Assembly: GCA_019689695.1 (NCBI GenBank)
Contig: JADGHA010000108.1
Location: 1 to 10,714 of the forward strand
Source: Micromonosporaceae bacterium
Lineage (GTDB): Bacteria > Actinomycetota > Actinomycetes > Mycobacteriales > Micromonosporaceae
DNA: 10,714 bases
Direction of reading: 5' to 3'
Of the stretch, positions 1-7,347 are shown piece after piece (positions within the stretch are counted from its first letter, which is position 1; every line of letters begins with the position of its first letter). Made by a program: the position numbers and the translations under genes. Under the pieces are notes generated by a model that was not told the origin of the DNA, did no database searches, and worked only from the letters and a program-made list of their open reading frames with translations.

Positions 1-43
1 GAAGGTCCATCGGGGATTCGCGGGGAAAGCGTGGGAAGGGCCG

Positions 44-1462
44 TCACAGGATGGGGGCGGGTGTGTAGGTGGCCGCGTCGGGATGCCGGGCGACCACGGC
101 GGCGACCTTGTCCGCCACGGCCCGCACCTGTGCCGGCGCGGCGCCCACGAAGGAGCCGCGGTCGGCGACCAGCGCGTCGATCTCAGCGCGGCTCAGGCCC
201 AGCCGGCCGTCCGCGGCGAGCCGGTCGAACAGGTCGTTCTCCGCTGCGCCCTTTTCCCGCATGGCCAGCGCGACCGCGACCGCATGCTCCTTGATCACTT
301 CGTGCGCCAGCTCCCGGCCCACGCCCCGCCGCACCGCCGCCACCAGAATCTTCGTGGTGGCCAGGAACGGCAGGTACCGGTCAAGCTCCCGGGCGATCAC
401 CGCGGGGTAGGCGCCGAACTCGTCCAGCACGGTCAGGAAGGTCTGGAACAGCCCGTCGGTGGCGAAGAACGCGTCCGGAAGCGCGACCCGGCGCACCACC
501 GAGCAGGACACGTCGCCCTCGTTCCACTGGTCCCCGGCCAGCTCGGAGAGCATCGACAGGTACCCCCGCACCACCACGGCCAGGCCGTTGACCCGCTCGC
601 TGGACCGGGTGTTCATCTTGTGCGGCATCGCGCTCGAGCCCACCTGGCCCGGCCGGAACCCCTCGGTGACCAGCTCCTGCCCGACCATCAGGCGGATCGT
701 GGTGGCCAGCGACGAGGGCGCGGCGACCACCTGCGCGAGCGCGGCGACCGTGTCCAGGTCGAGCGAGCGCGGGTAGACCTGGCCGACCGAGTCCAGCACC
801 CGGCGGAAACCGAGGTGGTCGGCGATCCGACGCTCCAGTTGGGCCAGCCTGGCCTGGTCTCCGTCGAGCAGGTCGAGCTGGTCGGCGGCGGTGCCGACCG
901 GGCCCTTGATGCCGCGCAGCGGGTACCGGGCGATCAGCTCGGCTATCCGGTCGTACCCGATCAGCAGTTCCTCGGCCGCGCTGGCGAACCGCTTGCCGAG
1001 CGTGGTGGCCTGGGCCGGGACGTTGTGCGAGCGACCGGTGACGACCAGTTCGCCGTGCTCGACGGCGAGCCGGGCCAGCCGCGCCAGCGTGGCCACCACC
1101 CGGTCCCGGATCAGCTCCAGCGAGGCGCGGATCTGCAGTTGTTCCACGTTCTCGGTGAGGTCCCGGGAGGTCATTCCCTTGTGGATGTGCTCGTGCCCGG
1201 CGAGCGCGTTGAACTCCTCGATCCGGGCCTTCACGTCATGCCGGGTGACCCGCTCCCGGGCCGCGATGGAGGCCAGGTCCACCTGGTCGAGGACCGCCTC
1301 GTACGCCTCGACCACCCCGTCCGGCACCGGTACGCCGAGGTCGCGCTGGGCGCGCAGGACGGCCAGCCAGAGCCGGCGCTCGGCGCGCACCTTCTCCTCC
1401 GGGGACCACAGGGTGACCAGCTCGGGTGAGGCGTACCGGGCGGCCAGCACATTCGGGATCAC
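44..1462 (-). CDS. purB: Adenylosuccinate lyase
   Basis: Cytosolic purine enzyme that releases fumarate from SAICAR (to AICAR) and from adenylosuccinate (to AMP). The 472-residue product has the fumarase/ASL superfamily signature GSSAMPHKMN at residues 275-284 with the catalytic serine loop, the substrate-site motifs RHDVKA (about 74-79) and TSRDLTEN (98-105), and the general-acid region GRSHNVPAQATT (143-154, H146). It closely resembles the mycobacterial PurB I remember (Rv0777), which is also 472 residues and begins IPNVLATRYAS. I chose the GTG at 1460-1462 because it matches that family start and has a GGGGAG ribosome site at 1472-1477, nine bases away. The frame stays open to an ATG at 1531, but that start would add 23 unrelated residues and overlap the thiolase gene. 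It lies 34 nt after the thiolase stop on the same strand, so read-through transcription is possible. The function is secure. Confidence 0.96.
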   Translation of the reverse strand: MIPNVLAARYASPELVTLWSPEEKVRAERRLWLAVLRAQRDLGVPVPDGVVEAYEAVLDQVDLASIAARERVTRHDVKARIEEFNALAGHEHIHKGMTSRDLTENVEQLQIRASLELIRDRVVATLARLARLAVEHGELVVTGRSHNVPAQATTLGKRFASAAEELLIGYDRIAELIARYPLRGIKGPVGTAADQLDLLDGDQARLAQLERRIADHLGFRRVLDSVGQVYPRSLDLDTVAALAQVVAAPSSLATTIRLMVGQELVTEGFRPGQVGSSAMPHKMNTRSSERVNGLAVVVRGYLSMLSELAGDQWNEGDVSCSVVRRVALPDAFFATDGLFQTFLTVLDEFGAYPAVIARELDRYLPFLATTKILVAAVRRGVGRELAHEVIKEHAVAVALAMREKGAAENDLFDRLAADGRLGLSRAEIDALVADRGSFVGAAPAQVRAVADKVAAVVARHPDAATYTPAPIL

Positions 1463-1496
1463 CCGGCAATTCTCCCCTACGCCTCGGCCACGGACC

Positions 1497-2777
1497 TCAG
1501 CGTTCGAGGATGGCGACCACGCCCTGGCCACCGGCGGCGCAGATGGAGATCAGGCCGCGGCCGCCGCCCCGCTCGGCCAGCTCTTTCGCCAGCGTCGCCA
1601 CGATCCGGCCGCCGGTCGCCGCGAACGGGTGGCCGGCCGCCAGCGACGAGCCGTTGACGTTCAGCTTCGCCCGGTCGATCGAGCCGAGCGGCGCGTCCAG
1701 GCCCAGCTTCTCCTTGGCGTACTCCGGCGACTCCCAGGCGGCCAGGGTGGCCAGCACCTGCGAGGCGAACGCCTCGTGCATCTCGTACAGGTCGAAGTCC
1801 TGCAGCGTCAGCCCGTTGCGGGCCAGCAGCCGCGGCACCGCGTAGGTCGGGGCCATCAGCAGCCCGTCGCCGCCGTGCACGAAGTCGACCGCCGCCGTCT
1901 CGGCGTCCACGAAGTACGCCAGGATCGGCAGCCGGTGCTGCCGGGCCCACTCCTCGGAGGCGAGCAGCACCACCGCGGCGCCGTCGGTCAGTGGCGTGGA
2001 GTTGCCCGCGGTCATGGTCGGTTCGGGGTCGCGCAGGCCGTAGACCGGCTTGAGCTTCGCGAGCTTCTCCATGCTGGTGTCCGGGCGCAGGTTCTGGTCG
2101 CGGGTCAGGCCGAGGTACGGCGTCATCAGGTCGTCGAAGAAGCCCCGGTCGTACGCGGCCGCGAGCCGCCGGTGCGATTCCAGGGCCAGCTCATCCTGCG
2201 CCTGGCGGGAGATGCCCCACTCGCGGGCGGTGATCGCCGCGTGCTCGCCCATCGACAGCCCGGTGCGCGGCTCGGCGTTGCGGGGGATCTCCGGCCGGAA
2301 CGGCTGGGTGGGGCGCAGCCGCGCCGCGGCCCGCAGCCGCCCGCCGAGGGTGCGGGCCCGGTTGAGCTCCAGCAGGGCCTGCCGCAGGTCCTCGTTGAGC
2401 TGCAGCGGCGCGTCGGAGGTGGTGTCCACCCCGCCGGCGATGCCCACGTCGATCTGGCCGAGCGCAATCTTGTTGGCCACCGCGATCACCGTCTCCAGGC
2501 CGGTGCCGCAGGCCTGCTGAATGTCGTAGGCGGGGGTGCGCGGGTCCAGCCGCGAGCCGAGCACGCACTCGCGGGTCAGGTTGAAGTCCCGGGAGTGCTT
2601 GAGGACGGCGCCGGCGGCGACCTCGCCGAGCCGCTGCCCGGCCAGCCCGAACCTGGCCACCAGGCCGTCCAGGGCGGCGGTCAGCATGTCCTGGTTGGAC
2701 GCGCGGGCGTACCGGCCGTTGGAGCGCGCGAACGGGATCCGGTTGCCACCGATGATCGCGACTCGTCGCTGCGCCAC
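1497..2777 (-). CDS. fadA2: Acetyl-CoA acyltransferase (FadA2-type thiolase)
   Basis: Thiolase of about 426 residues that cleaves 3-ketoacyl-CoA with CoA, or in reverse condenses acyl-CoAs. The acyl-enzyme cysteine is C90 in QQACGTGLE. The active-site His/Glu block MHEAFAS starts at 333, NVNG is at 373-376, GHP with H383 at 382-384, and the second cysteine C413 lies in SICAAGGQG. The sequence aligns along its whole length with M. tuberculosis FadA2 (Rv0243, about 440 residues) as remembered, including GGNRIPFARS near the N terminus. I chose the GTG at 2775-2777 because AAGGGGG at 2787-2793 stands nine bases upstream. A TTG at 2801 and a GTG at 2798 are in frame but would overlap that ribosome site and the operator region. 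It is divergent from fabG4 and shares a 49-bp control region with it. The exact chain length handled is unknown; FadI-like trifunctional-type thiolase is another name for this group. Confidence 0.92.
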   Translation of the reverse strand: MAQRRVAIIGGNRIPFARSNGRYARASNQDMLTAALDGLVARFGLAGQRLGEVAAGAVLKHSRDFNLTRECVLGSRLDPRTPAYDIQQACGTGLETVIAVANKIALGQIDVGIAGGVDTTSDAPLQLNEDLRQALLELNRARTLGGRLRAAARLRPTQPFRPEIPRNAEPRTGLSMGEHAAITAREWGISRQAQDELALESHRRLAAAYDRGFFDDLMTPYLGLTRDQNLRPDTSMEKLAKLKPVYGLRDPEPTMTAGNSTPLTDGAAVVLLASEEWARQHRLPILAYFVDAETAAVDFVHGGDGLLMAPTYAVPRLLARNGLTLQDFDLYEMHEAFASQVLATLAAWESPEYAKEKLGLDAPLGSIDRAKLNVNGSSLAAGHPFAATGGRIVATLAKELAERGGGRGLISICAAGGQGVVAILER

Positions 2778-2803
2778 TTTGCTCGACCCCCTTCGCACCA
2801 AGG

Positions 2804-2817
2804 TTACTCATGAGTAG
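2804..2817. promoter_or_regulatory. Operator-like palindrome between fadA2 and fabG4
   Basis: TTACTCATGAGTAG contains the perfect 12-bp palindrome TACTCATGAGTA (2805-2816), centred between 2810 and 2811. The surrounding bases AAGGTTAC...AGTAG recur at 5641-5657 next to the TetR gene, so this is probably a binding site of that regulator (inference). It overlaps a -10-like TAACCT on the minus strand (2806-2801) for fadA2 and touches a -10-like TAGGCT (2815-2820) for fabG4. A bound protein could therefore block both genes. Confidence 0.65.
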
Positions 2818-2827
2818 GCTACGCCTA
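2815..2827 (+). promoter_or_regulatory. Possible leaderless promoter of fabG4
   Basis: TAGGCT at 2815-2820 fits an actinobacterial -10 box (TAnnnT). The fabG4 ATG begins six bases after it, where transcription would be expected to start. TTCGCA at 2792-2797 is a weak -35 candidate with a 17-bp spacer. No Shine-Dalgarno sequence precedes the ATG, which fits a leaderless message. The same bases form a small inverted repeat, TAGGC-tac-GCCTA (2815-2827). This is read from sequence pattern only. Confidence 0.35.
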
Positions 2828-4155
2828 TGACCGACAGGTACGCGAGCTTCGCCCGCTCCGGACCCGGGCGCGCCCTCACCAAGCGGCTCGGCCTGCCCCA
2901 GCCGCCGCGGCTGCGCCGCCACCGGCCGGGCGAGCCCCTGGTCGCCGGCCCGGTCCTGCTCGGCGGCGCGACCGGCGGCCGGCTGGGCGACACCGTCACG
3001 AAGATTCTGGACGCGGCCGGGGTGGCGACGGTTGCGGAGGGCGACCAGGTCGCCGCGGAAATCTTCGACGCCACCGGCATCACCAGCTCCGGCCAGCTCC
3101 GCGCGCTCTATGACTTCTTCCACCCGTACGCTCGCTCCCTGACCCCATGCGGCCGGGTGGTCGTGCTCGGCACGCCGCCCGAGGCGTGCGAACAGCCATC
3201 GGCGGCGATCGCCCAGCGGGCGCTGGAGGGCTTCGTCCGCAGCGTCGGCAAGGAGTTCGGCCGCGGGACCACGGCGAACCTGGTGTACGCCGCGCCCGGC
3301 GCCGAGCCCGCCGTGGAGTCCACCCTGCGCTTCCTGCTGTCGGCGAAGTCGGCCTACGTCTCCGGTCAGGTGATCCGGGTCGGGACCGGGTCCGTGACCG
3401 TCCCCGCCGACTGGGACCGGCCGCTGGACGGCAAGGTCGCCCTGGTCACCGGGGCGGCCCGGGGCATCGGCGCGGCCACCGCCCGGGTGCTCGCCCGGGA
3501 CGGCGCATACGTCATCGTGCTGGACGTCCCGGCCGCCGGCGAAGCGCTCGCCGGTGTCGCCAACGAGGTCGGGGGCACCGCGCTCCAGCTGGACATCACC
3601 GCGCCGGACGCGCCGGCCCGGCTGGCCGAGCACATCGCCACCCGGCACGGGCGGGTGGATGTTGTGGTGAACAACGCCGGCATCACCCGGGACAAGACGA
3701 TCGCCCGGATGACGCCGGAGCTGTGGGACTCCGTCCTGGACGTCAACCTGTCCAGTCAGGAGCGCCTCAACGACGTACTCCTGGAACGGGACCTGATCCC
3801 GGGCGGCGGGCGGCTGATCGGTGTCTCCTCGATCAACGGCATCGCCGGCACCCGGGGGCAGACCAACTACGCCACCTCCAAGGCGGGTGTGATCGGCGTG
3901 GTGCAGTCGATGGCACCGCGGCTCGCCGACCGTGGCATCACCGTCAACGCGGTCGCGCCCGGCTTCATCGAGACGCCGATGACCGCGAAGATGCCGATCA
4001 TGCTGCGCGAGGCGGGCCGGCGGATGAACAGCATGGTGCAGGGTGGCCTGCCGGTGGACGTGGCCGAGACCATCGCCTGGCTCGCCTCCCCAGCCTCCGG
4101 CGGGGTCACCGGCAACGTGGTCCGCGTCTGCGGCCAGAGCCTGCTGGGGGCGTGA
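2827..4155 (+). CDS. fabG4: FabG4-type high-molecular-weight 3-ketoacyl reductase
   Basis: Two-domain short-chain dehydrogenase of 442 residues. Residues 1 to about 195 form the extra N-terminal domain of HMwFabG proteins, which lacks the catalytic motifs. Residues about 200-442 form the working Rossmann domain: cofactor loop TGAARGIG (208-215), NNAG (282-285), N307, and the catalytic triad S335, Y348, K352 (YxxxK). It matches M. tuberculosis FabG4 (Rv0242c, 454 residues, NADH-dependent) along its length as remembered, ending VCGQ(S/A)xxGA in both. FabG-type enzymes interconvert 3-ketoacyl and (R)-3-hydroxyacyl thioesters. With a thiolase and an acyl-CoA dehydrogenase nearby, this one may run oxidatively on CoA esters, or reductively in chain elongation. 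The ATG start fits the family N terminus (SGPGxxLxxxLGxPQPxxLRR). There is no clear ribosome site. Its stop shares a base with the htdX start, so the two are probably translationally coupled. Confidence 0.93.
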   Translation: MTDRYASFARSGPGRALTKRLGLPQPPRLRRHRPGEPLVAGPVLLGGATGGRLGDTVTKILDAAGVATVAEGDQVAAEIFDATGITSSGQLRALYDFFHPYARSLTPCGRVVVLGTPPEACEQPSAAIAQRALEGFVRSVGKEFGRGTTANLVYAAPGAEPAVESTLRFLLSAKSAYVSGQVIRVGTGSVTVPADWDRPLDGKVALVTGAARGIGAATARVLARDGAYVIVLDVPAAGEALAGVANEVGGTALQLDITAPDAPARLAEHIATRHGRVDVVVNNAGITRDKTIARMTPELWDSVLDVNLSSQERLNDVLLERDLIPGGGRLIGVSSINGIAGTRGQTNYATSKAGVIGVVQSMAPRLADRGITVNAVAPGFIETPMTAKMPIMLREAGRRMNSMVQGGLPVDVAETIAWLASPASGGVTGNVVRVCGQSLLGA

Positions 4156-4970
4156 TGGACCCCAAGGGCGCTCAGCCGCAGGCCGGGATGATCAAGGCCG
4201 CGCTGACGCTGCTGCCGCGACGGCGGGCCGGCGAATTGCCCGACCGGTCACTGTCGCTGCGGGGCGTCGAGATCGACCGGGACCACCTGGCGGAGTACGA
4301 CCGGGTCTGCGGTTTCCGGCTGGGTGATTCGTTGCCGGCCACGTACCCGCACGTCCTGGCGTTCCCGCTGGCGATGCGGCTGATGACCGCGCCGGACTTT
4401 CCGTTCCCCGTGGTCGGTCTGGTGCACGTGGCCAACCGGATCGAGGTGCTGCGCCCGCTCGACGCCGGCGATCGGCTGGACCTGACGGTGCGCGCCGCCA
4501 ACCTGCGGCCACACGAGCGCGGCCGGCAGCTCGACATCGTGGCCGAGGCCACTGTGGATGGTGAGCTGGTCTGGCGGGATGTCTCGACCTACCTCCGGAA
4601 GGAGAAGGGCGGCCGCTCGTCCGGCAGGCACGAGGAGCCACCGCCCGTGTCGGCGGTGTGGCGGGTGCCGGCCCGGGTGGGCAGGGACTACGCCCGGGTC
4701 TCCGGCGACCACAACCCGATCCACACCTCCACTTTGGGCGCGAAGCTGTTCGGGTTCCCGCGCCGCATCGCCCACGGCATGTGGAGCAAGGCCCGCTGCC
4801 TGGCCGCGCTGGAGGGCCGGCTGCCCGAGGCGTACACAGTGGAGGTCTCGTTCAAGCGCCCGATCCTGCTGCCCGGCACGGTCGCCTTCAGCGCCACGCC
4901 GGGGTGGTCGTTCGCCCTGCACAACCCGCGCTCGGGCGCCCCCCATTTGGTCGGCCAGCTAGTAGGTTGA
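4155..4970 (+). CDS. htdX: MaoC-type (R)-hydratase/dehydratase, HtdX-like
   Basis: Double-hotdog protein of 271 residues that reversibly hydrates trans-2-enoyl thioesters to (R)-3-hydroxyacyl thioesters. The C-terminal hotdog carries the hydratase-2 motif YARVSGDHNPIH (179-190) with active-site D185 and H190, followed by GFP and AHGM (200-209). The N-terminal hotdog (about 35-150) lacks this motif, as is usual in double-hotdog forms. It aligns with M. tuberculosis HtdX (Rv0241c, 280 residues) as remembered. The ATG at 4155 overlaps the fabG4 stop (TGATG), with a G-rich stretch just upstream. An in-frame GTG at 4152 is a near-equivalent alternative. The frame remains open far upstream inside fabG4, but that part is an out-of-frame reading of fabG4. 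Its partner is FabG4: together they supply the two middle beta-carbon steps. It ends 14 nt from the convergent tetR gene. Confidence 0.92.
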   Translation: MDPKGAQPQAGMIKAALTLLPRRRAGELPDRSLSLRGVEIDRDHLAEYDRVCGFRLGDSLPATYPHVLAFPLAMRLMTAPDFPFPVVGLVHVANRIEVLRPLDAGDRLDLTVRAANLRPHERGRQLDIVAEATVDGELVWRDVSTYLRKEKGGRSSGRHEEPPPVSAVWRVPARVGRDYARVSGDHNPIHTSTLGAKLFGFPRRIAHGMWSKARCLAALEGRLPEAYTVEVSFKRPILLPGTVAFSATPGWSFALHNPRSGAPHLVGQLVG

Positions 4971-4983
4971 TCGGCGGAGCTGG

Positions 4984-5008
4984 GCTACCGGCTCGGCCGC
5001 CAGGTAGC
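4984..5008. terminator. Candidate hairpin terminator after htdX
   Basis: Inverted repeat GCTACC-GGC / GCC-a-GGTAGC: nine base pairs with one bulged A and a 6-nt loop (4993-4998). It begins 13 nt past the htdX stop and covers the tetR stop codon, so it could end the fabG4-htdX message and may also act in the opposite direction. There is no U tract, which is common in GC-rich actinobacteria but lowers confidence. Part of the pairing is also tetR coding sequence. Confidence 0.35.
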
Positions 5009-5614
5009 GCCGCGCAGCAGCTGGTCGGCGCCGAGCCAGGCGATGTTCATCATCCGGGTGGCCGCCCGCTCCGGGTCCTCGGTCGGGTGGTCGACCAGCC
5101 AGTCGGCCAGCGACTCGCTCGCGCCCACCAGCGCGTACGCCATCACCTCCAGGTCGCTCTCGCTGGCGCGCTGCCCGGCCGCGGCGACCGCGCGGCCCAG
5201 CAGCACGGCGATCACCTCCGCCATCCGCGCCCGCATCCCGGCCACCTCTCGGGAGAACGGCTCCTGGCCGCGCGCCTGCCGGTAGAGCACCGTCCACCCC
5301 TCCCGGTGCGCCCCGACGAACCCGAAGAACGCCCGCAGCCCTCGCCACAGCTGCTCGTCCGGGGGCAGGTCGCCGCCGGCCGCGCCGGTCACCGCCTCGA
5401 TCAGCCGGGACGCCTCCCGGCGCAGGCAGGCGATGAACAGGTCCTCCTTGGCGCCGAGGTACGCGTACACCATCGGCTTGGAGATCCCGGCGTGTTCGGC
5501 GATCTCGTCCATCGAGGCGGCGTGGAAGCCACGCCTGGAGAAGACCCGCACCGCCGCGTCGAGCATCTGCTGCTCCCGGACGGCCCGCGGCAGGCGCTTG
5601 ACCGGAGAGACCAT
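4985..5614 (-). CDS. TetR-family transcriptional regulator
   Basis: One-component repressor-type protein of 209 residues. The N-terminal DNA-binding domain (about 12-60) has the typical helix-turn-helix AASMDEIAEHAGISKPMVY (32-50). The rest (about 65-209) is an all-helical, variable ligand and dimer domain. The HTH resembles that of lipid-related actinobacterial TetR proteins such as FasR, but the ligand domain cannot be assigned by eye. The ATG at 5612-5614 has no strong ribosome site; an AGTAGG lies 12 bases upstream. It is divergent from the SCP2 operon and convergent with htdX. A double palindrome sits in the 63-bp gap upstream, as expected for autoregulation, and a related site lies between fadA2 and fabG4. 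I infer that it represses this lipid block and is relieved by an acyl-CoA or related lipid. The ligand is not shown by the sequence. Confidence 0.9.
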   Translation of the reverse strand: MVSPVKRLPRAVREQQMLDAAVRVFSRRGFHAASMDEIAEHAGISKPMVYAYLGAKEDLFIACLRREASRLIEAVTGAAGGDLPPDEQLWRGLRAFFGFVGAHREGWTVLYRQARGQEPFSREVAGMRARMAEVIAVLLGRAVAAAGQRASESDLEVMAYALVGASESLADWLVDHPTEDPERAATRMMNIAWLGADQLLRGATWRPSR

Positions 5615-5615
5615 G

Positions 5616-5644
5616 TTGCGAGCGTACCTACTCGGGCGTAAGGT
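5616..5644 (+). promoter_or_regulatory. Possible promoter of the SCP2-dehydrogenase-ligase operon
   Basis: TTGCGA (5616-5621) as -35 and TAAGGT (5639-5644) as -10 are separated by 17 bp. This would start transcription near 5651 and give a leader of about 27 nt containing the GGGAGG ribosome site. The -10 box lies at the centre of the double operator, so a bound regulator would cover it. This is based on pattern only; other placements are possible. Confidence 0.4.
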
Positions 5645-5657
5645 TACGCACCAGTAG
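5628..5657. promoter_or_regulatory. Double mirrored operator in the tetR/SCP2 gap
   Basis: A 30-bp interrupted palindrome centred between 5642 and 5643: CTACT, GCGTAA, then TTACGC, AGTAG, with 12 of 15 symmetric pairs matching. It can be read as two head-to-head copies of one site: minus-strand TTACGCCCGAGTAG (5641-5628) and plus-strand TTACGCACCAGTAG (5644-5657). Both resemble TTACTCATGAGTAG at 2804-2817. The centres of the two copies are 16 bp apart. This is the likely autoregulatory and operon-control site of the adjacent TetR protein. Confidence 0.7.
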
Positions 5658-5677
5658 CTTTAATTGGGAGGCCCGAC

Positions 5678-6130
5678 ATGACCGAGTTCGACCCTTCCGA
5701 CCTTACGTCGGTGGACCCGAAGAAGTTCGCGCAGATCGTCAAATCGACCCCGGACTCCCAGCTCGCCGAGGTGATGCAGAGCGACCTGCGCGGGAAGGTC
5801 CTGGACGAGGTGTTCAACCGGATGCCGTCCACGTTCCGGCCGGACCGCGCGGGCAGCACCAACGCCGTGGTCCACTGGGTCATCACCGGGCGGCCGGACG
5901 GCGGGTCGGACACCTACGAGGTGGTCATCGCGGACGGCACCTGCACCACCTCCGGGACCCCGCAGCGCGAGCCGCGGCTGACCCTCACGCTCGGGCCGGT
6001 CGAGTTCCTCAAGGTGGTGTCCAGCAACGCCAACCCGGTGATGATGTTCATGACCGGCAAGCTCAAGGCCAAGGGCGACCTCGGCCTGGCCGCGAACATC
6101 GCCAACCTGTTCGACCTCCCGAAGGCCTGA
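5678..6130 (+). CDS. SCP2 sterol/lipid-binding domain protein
   Basis: Small soluble protein of 150 residues, essentially a single SCP2-like lipid-binding domain (about 45-145) after a short helical N terminus. The family mark GKLKAKGDLGLA at 127-138 precedes the last helix. TLTLGPVEFLKVVSSNANPVMMFMTGK (in part, 102-128) matches the strand-helix pattern lining the hydrophobic pocket. Such proteins bind acyl-CoAs, sterols or other lipids and have no known catalytic residues. The ATG at 5678 has a strong GGGAGG ribosome site at 5666-5671 with a 6-nt spacer. It is the first gene of the operon and ends 1 nt before the acyl-CoA dehydrogenase. That position suggests it delivers or shields the substrate of the next two enzymes (inference). 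No signal peptide or membrane segment is seen. The ligand is unknown. Confidence 0.88.
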   Translation: MTEFDPSDLTSVDPKKFAQIVKSTPDSQLAEVMQSDLRGKVLDEVFNRMPSTFRPDRAGSTNAVVHWVITGRPDGGSDTYEVVIADGTCTTSGTPQREPRLTLTLGPVEFLKVVSSNANPVMMFMTGKLKAKGDLGLAANIANLFDLPKA

Positions 6131-6131
6131 C

Positions 6132-7346
6132 ATGGCTGAGTTCTCGCTCGACCTGTCCGAGGAACAGCGGGACCTGCGCGACTGGGTGCACGGCTTCGCG
6201 GCGGAGGTGGTACGGCCCGCCGCGGCCGAATGGGACGAGCGCGAGGAGACCCCCTGGCCGATCATCCAGGAGGCGGCGAAGATCGGGCTGTACGGCTTCG
6301 AGTTCCTCGCCAACTGCTGGGCCGACCCGACCGGCCTGAGCCTGCCGATCGCCAACGAGGAGCTGTTCTGGGGCGACGCCGGCATCGGACTGTCCATCTT
6401 CGGCACCTCGCTCGCGGTCGCCGCGATCTACGGCTCCGGCGAGCCGGACCAGCTCGTCGAGTGGGTACCGCAGTGCTTCGGCGACGCCGCCAACCCGGCC
6501 GTCGCCGCGTTCTGCACCACCGAGCCCGAGGCGGGCTCCGACGTCGGCGCGATGCGCACCCGAGCGGTCTACGACGAGGCGCGCGACGAGTGGGTCCTCA
6601 ATGGACAGAAAGCGTTCGCGACCAACGGCGGGATCGCGAACGTGCACGTGGTGACCGCGTCCGTCGACCCCGCGCTCGGCGCCCGCGGGCAGGCCGCGTT
6701 CGTGGTCCCGCCCGGCACCCCCGGCCTGACCGCGACCAGGAAGCTGCACAAGCTGGGCCTGCGCGCGTCGCACACCGCCGACGTCTTCCTCGATGACGTA
6801 CGGGTGCCCGGTCGCTGCCTGCTCGGCGGCCGGGAGGCGCTGCTGGAACGGCTGGACCGGGCCCGGTCCGGGCAGCGGGCGGCGAGCCAGGCGGCCATGC
6901 GCACCTTCGAGCTGTCCCGGCCGACCGTCGGGGCACAGGCGATCGGTATCGCGCGGGCCGCGTACGAGTACGCCCTGGAGTACGCCAAGGGCCGGGTCCA
7001 GTTCGGGCGGCCGATCATCGAGAACCAGGCGGTGGCGTTCGCGCTGGCCGACATGCGCACCGAGATCGACGCCGCCCGGCTGCTGGTCTGGCGGGCCGCC
7101 TGGATGGGCCGCAACAACCGCACCTTCGAGGCGGGCGAGGGCTCCATGTCCAAGCTCAAGGCCGGTGAGGTCGCGGTCGCGGTCACCGAGAAGGCGGTCC
7201 AGATCCTCGGCGGTGCCGGCTACGTGCGCGACCATCCGGTCGAGCGGTGGTACCGGGACGCGAAGATCTACACCATCTTCGAGGGCACCAGCGAGATCCA
7301 GCGCCTGGTGGTTTCCCGCGCCATCTCCGGGATGCAGATCCGCTGA
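6132..7346 (+). CDS. Acyl-CoA dehydrogenase (FAD)
   Basis: FAD-dependent acyl-CoA dehydrogenase of 404 residues that introduces the trans-2 double bond and passes electrons to electron-transferring flavoprotein. The order is standard: helical N-terminal domain (about 1-120), beta domain with flavin/substrate motif FCTTEPEAGSD (127-137) and NGQKAFATNG (157-166), and helical C-terminal domain ending with FEGTSEIQR (383-391). E384 is the expected catalytic base, as in medium-chain enzymes. The length is typical. The ATG at 6132 follows the SCP2 stop by 1 nt, with GAAGG at 6121-6125 as ribosome site. It also lies 1 nt before the ligase, so the three are one translationally coupled operon. It is one of many FadE-type paralogues in actinobacteria; I do not assign a number or chain length. 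Confidence 0.93.
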   Translation: MAEFSLDLSEEQRDLRDWVHGFAAEVVRPAAAEWDEREETPWPIIQEAAKIGLYGFEFLANCWADPTGLSLPIANEELFWGDAGIGLSIFGTSLAVAAIYGSGEPDQLVEWVPQCFGDAANPAVAAFCTTEPEAGSDVGAMRTRAVYDEARDEWVLNGQKAFATNGGIANVHVVTASVDPALGARGQAAFVVPPGTPGLTATRKLHKLGLRASHTADVFLDDVRVPGRCLLGGREALLERLDRARSGQRAASQAAMRTFELSRPTVGAQAIGIARAAYEYALEYAKGRVQFGRPIIENQAVAFALADMRTEIDAARLLVWRAAWMGRNNRTFEAGEGSMSKLKAGEVAVAVTEKAVQILGGAGYVRDHPVERWYRDAKIYTIFEGTSEIQRLVVSRAISGMQIR

Positions 7347-7347
7347 C

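Noticed and set aside
1..43. Bases left of the purB stop
   Set aside because: Only a short CGGGGA direct repeat (11-16, 21-26) is visible; no hairpin or gene start can be supported so close to the edge.
1463..1531. Longer purB start at ATG 1531
   Set aside because: Would add 23 residues without family similarity, overlap fadA2 coding sequence and ignore the good ribosome site before GTG 1462.
83..2813. Long open frames on the plus strand opposite purB and fadA2 (83-1429 and 891-2813)
   Set aside because: They read Arg/Gly/Pro/Ala-rich, low-complexity protein with no known motifs and lie antisense to two well-matched genes. Such shadow frames are expected at this GC content.
2191..3648. Minus-strand frame spanning the fadA2/fabG4 control region
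   Set aside because: It crosses a palindromic promoter region and two strongly supported genes, and its translation is low-complexity.
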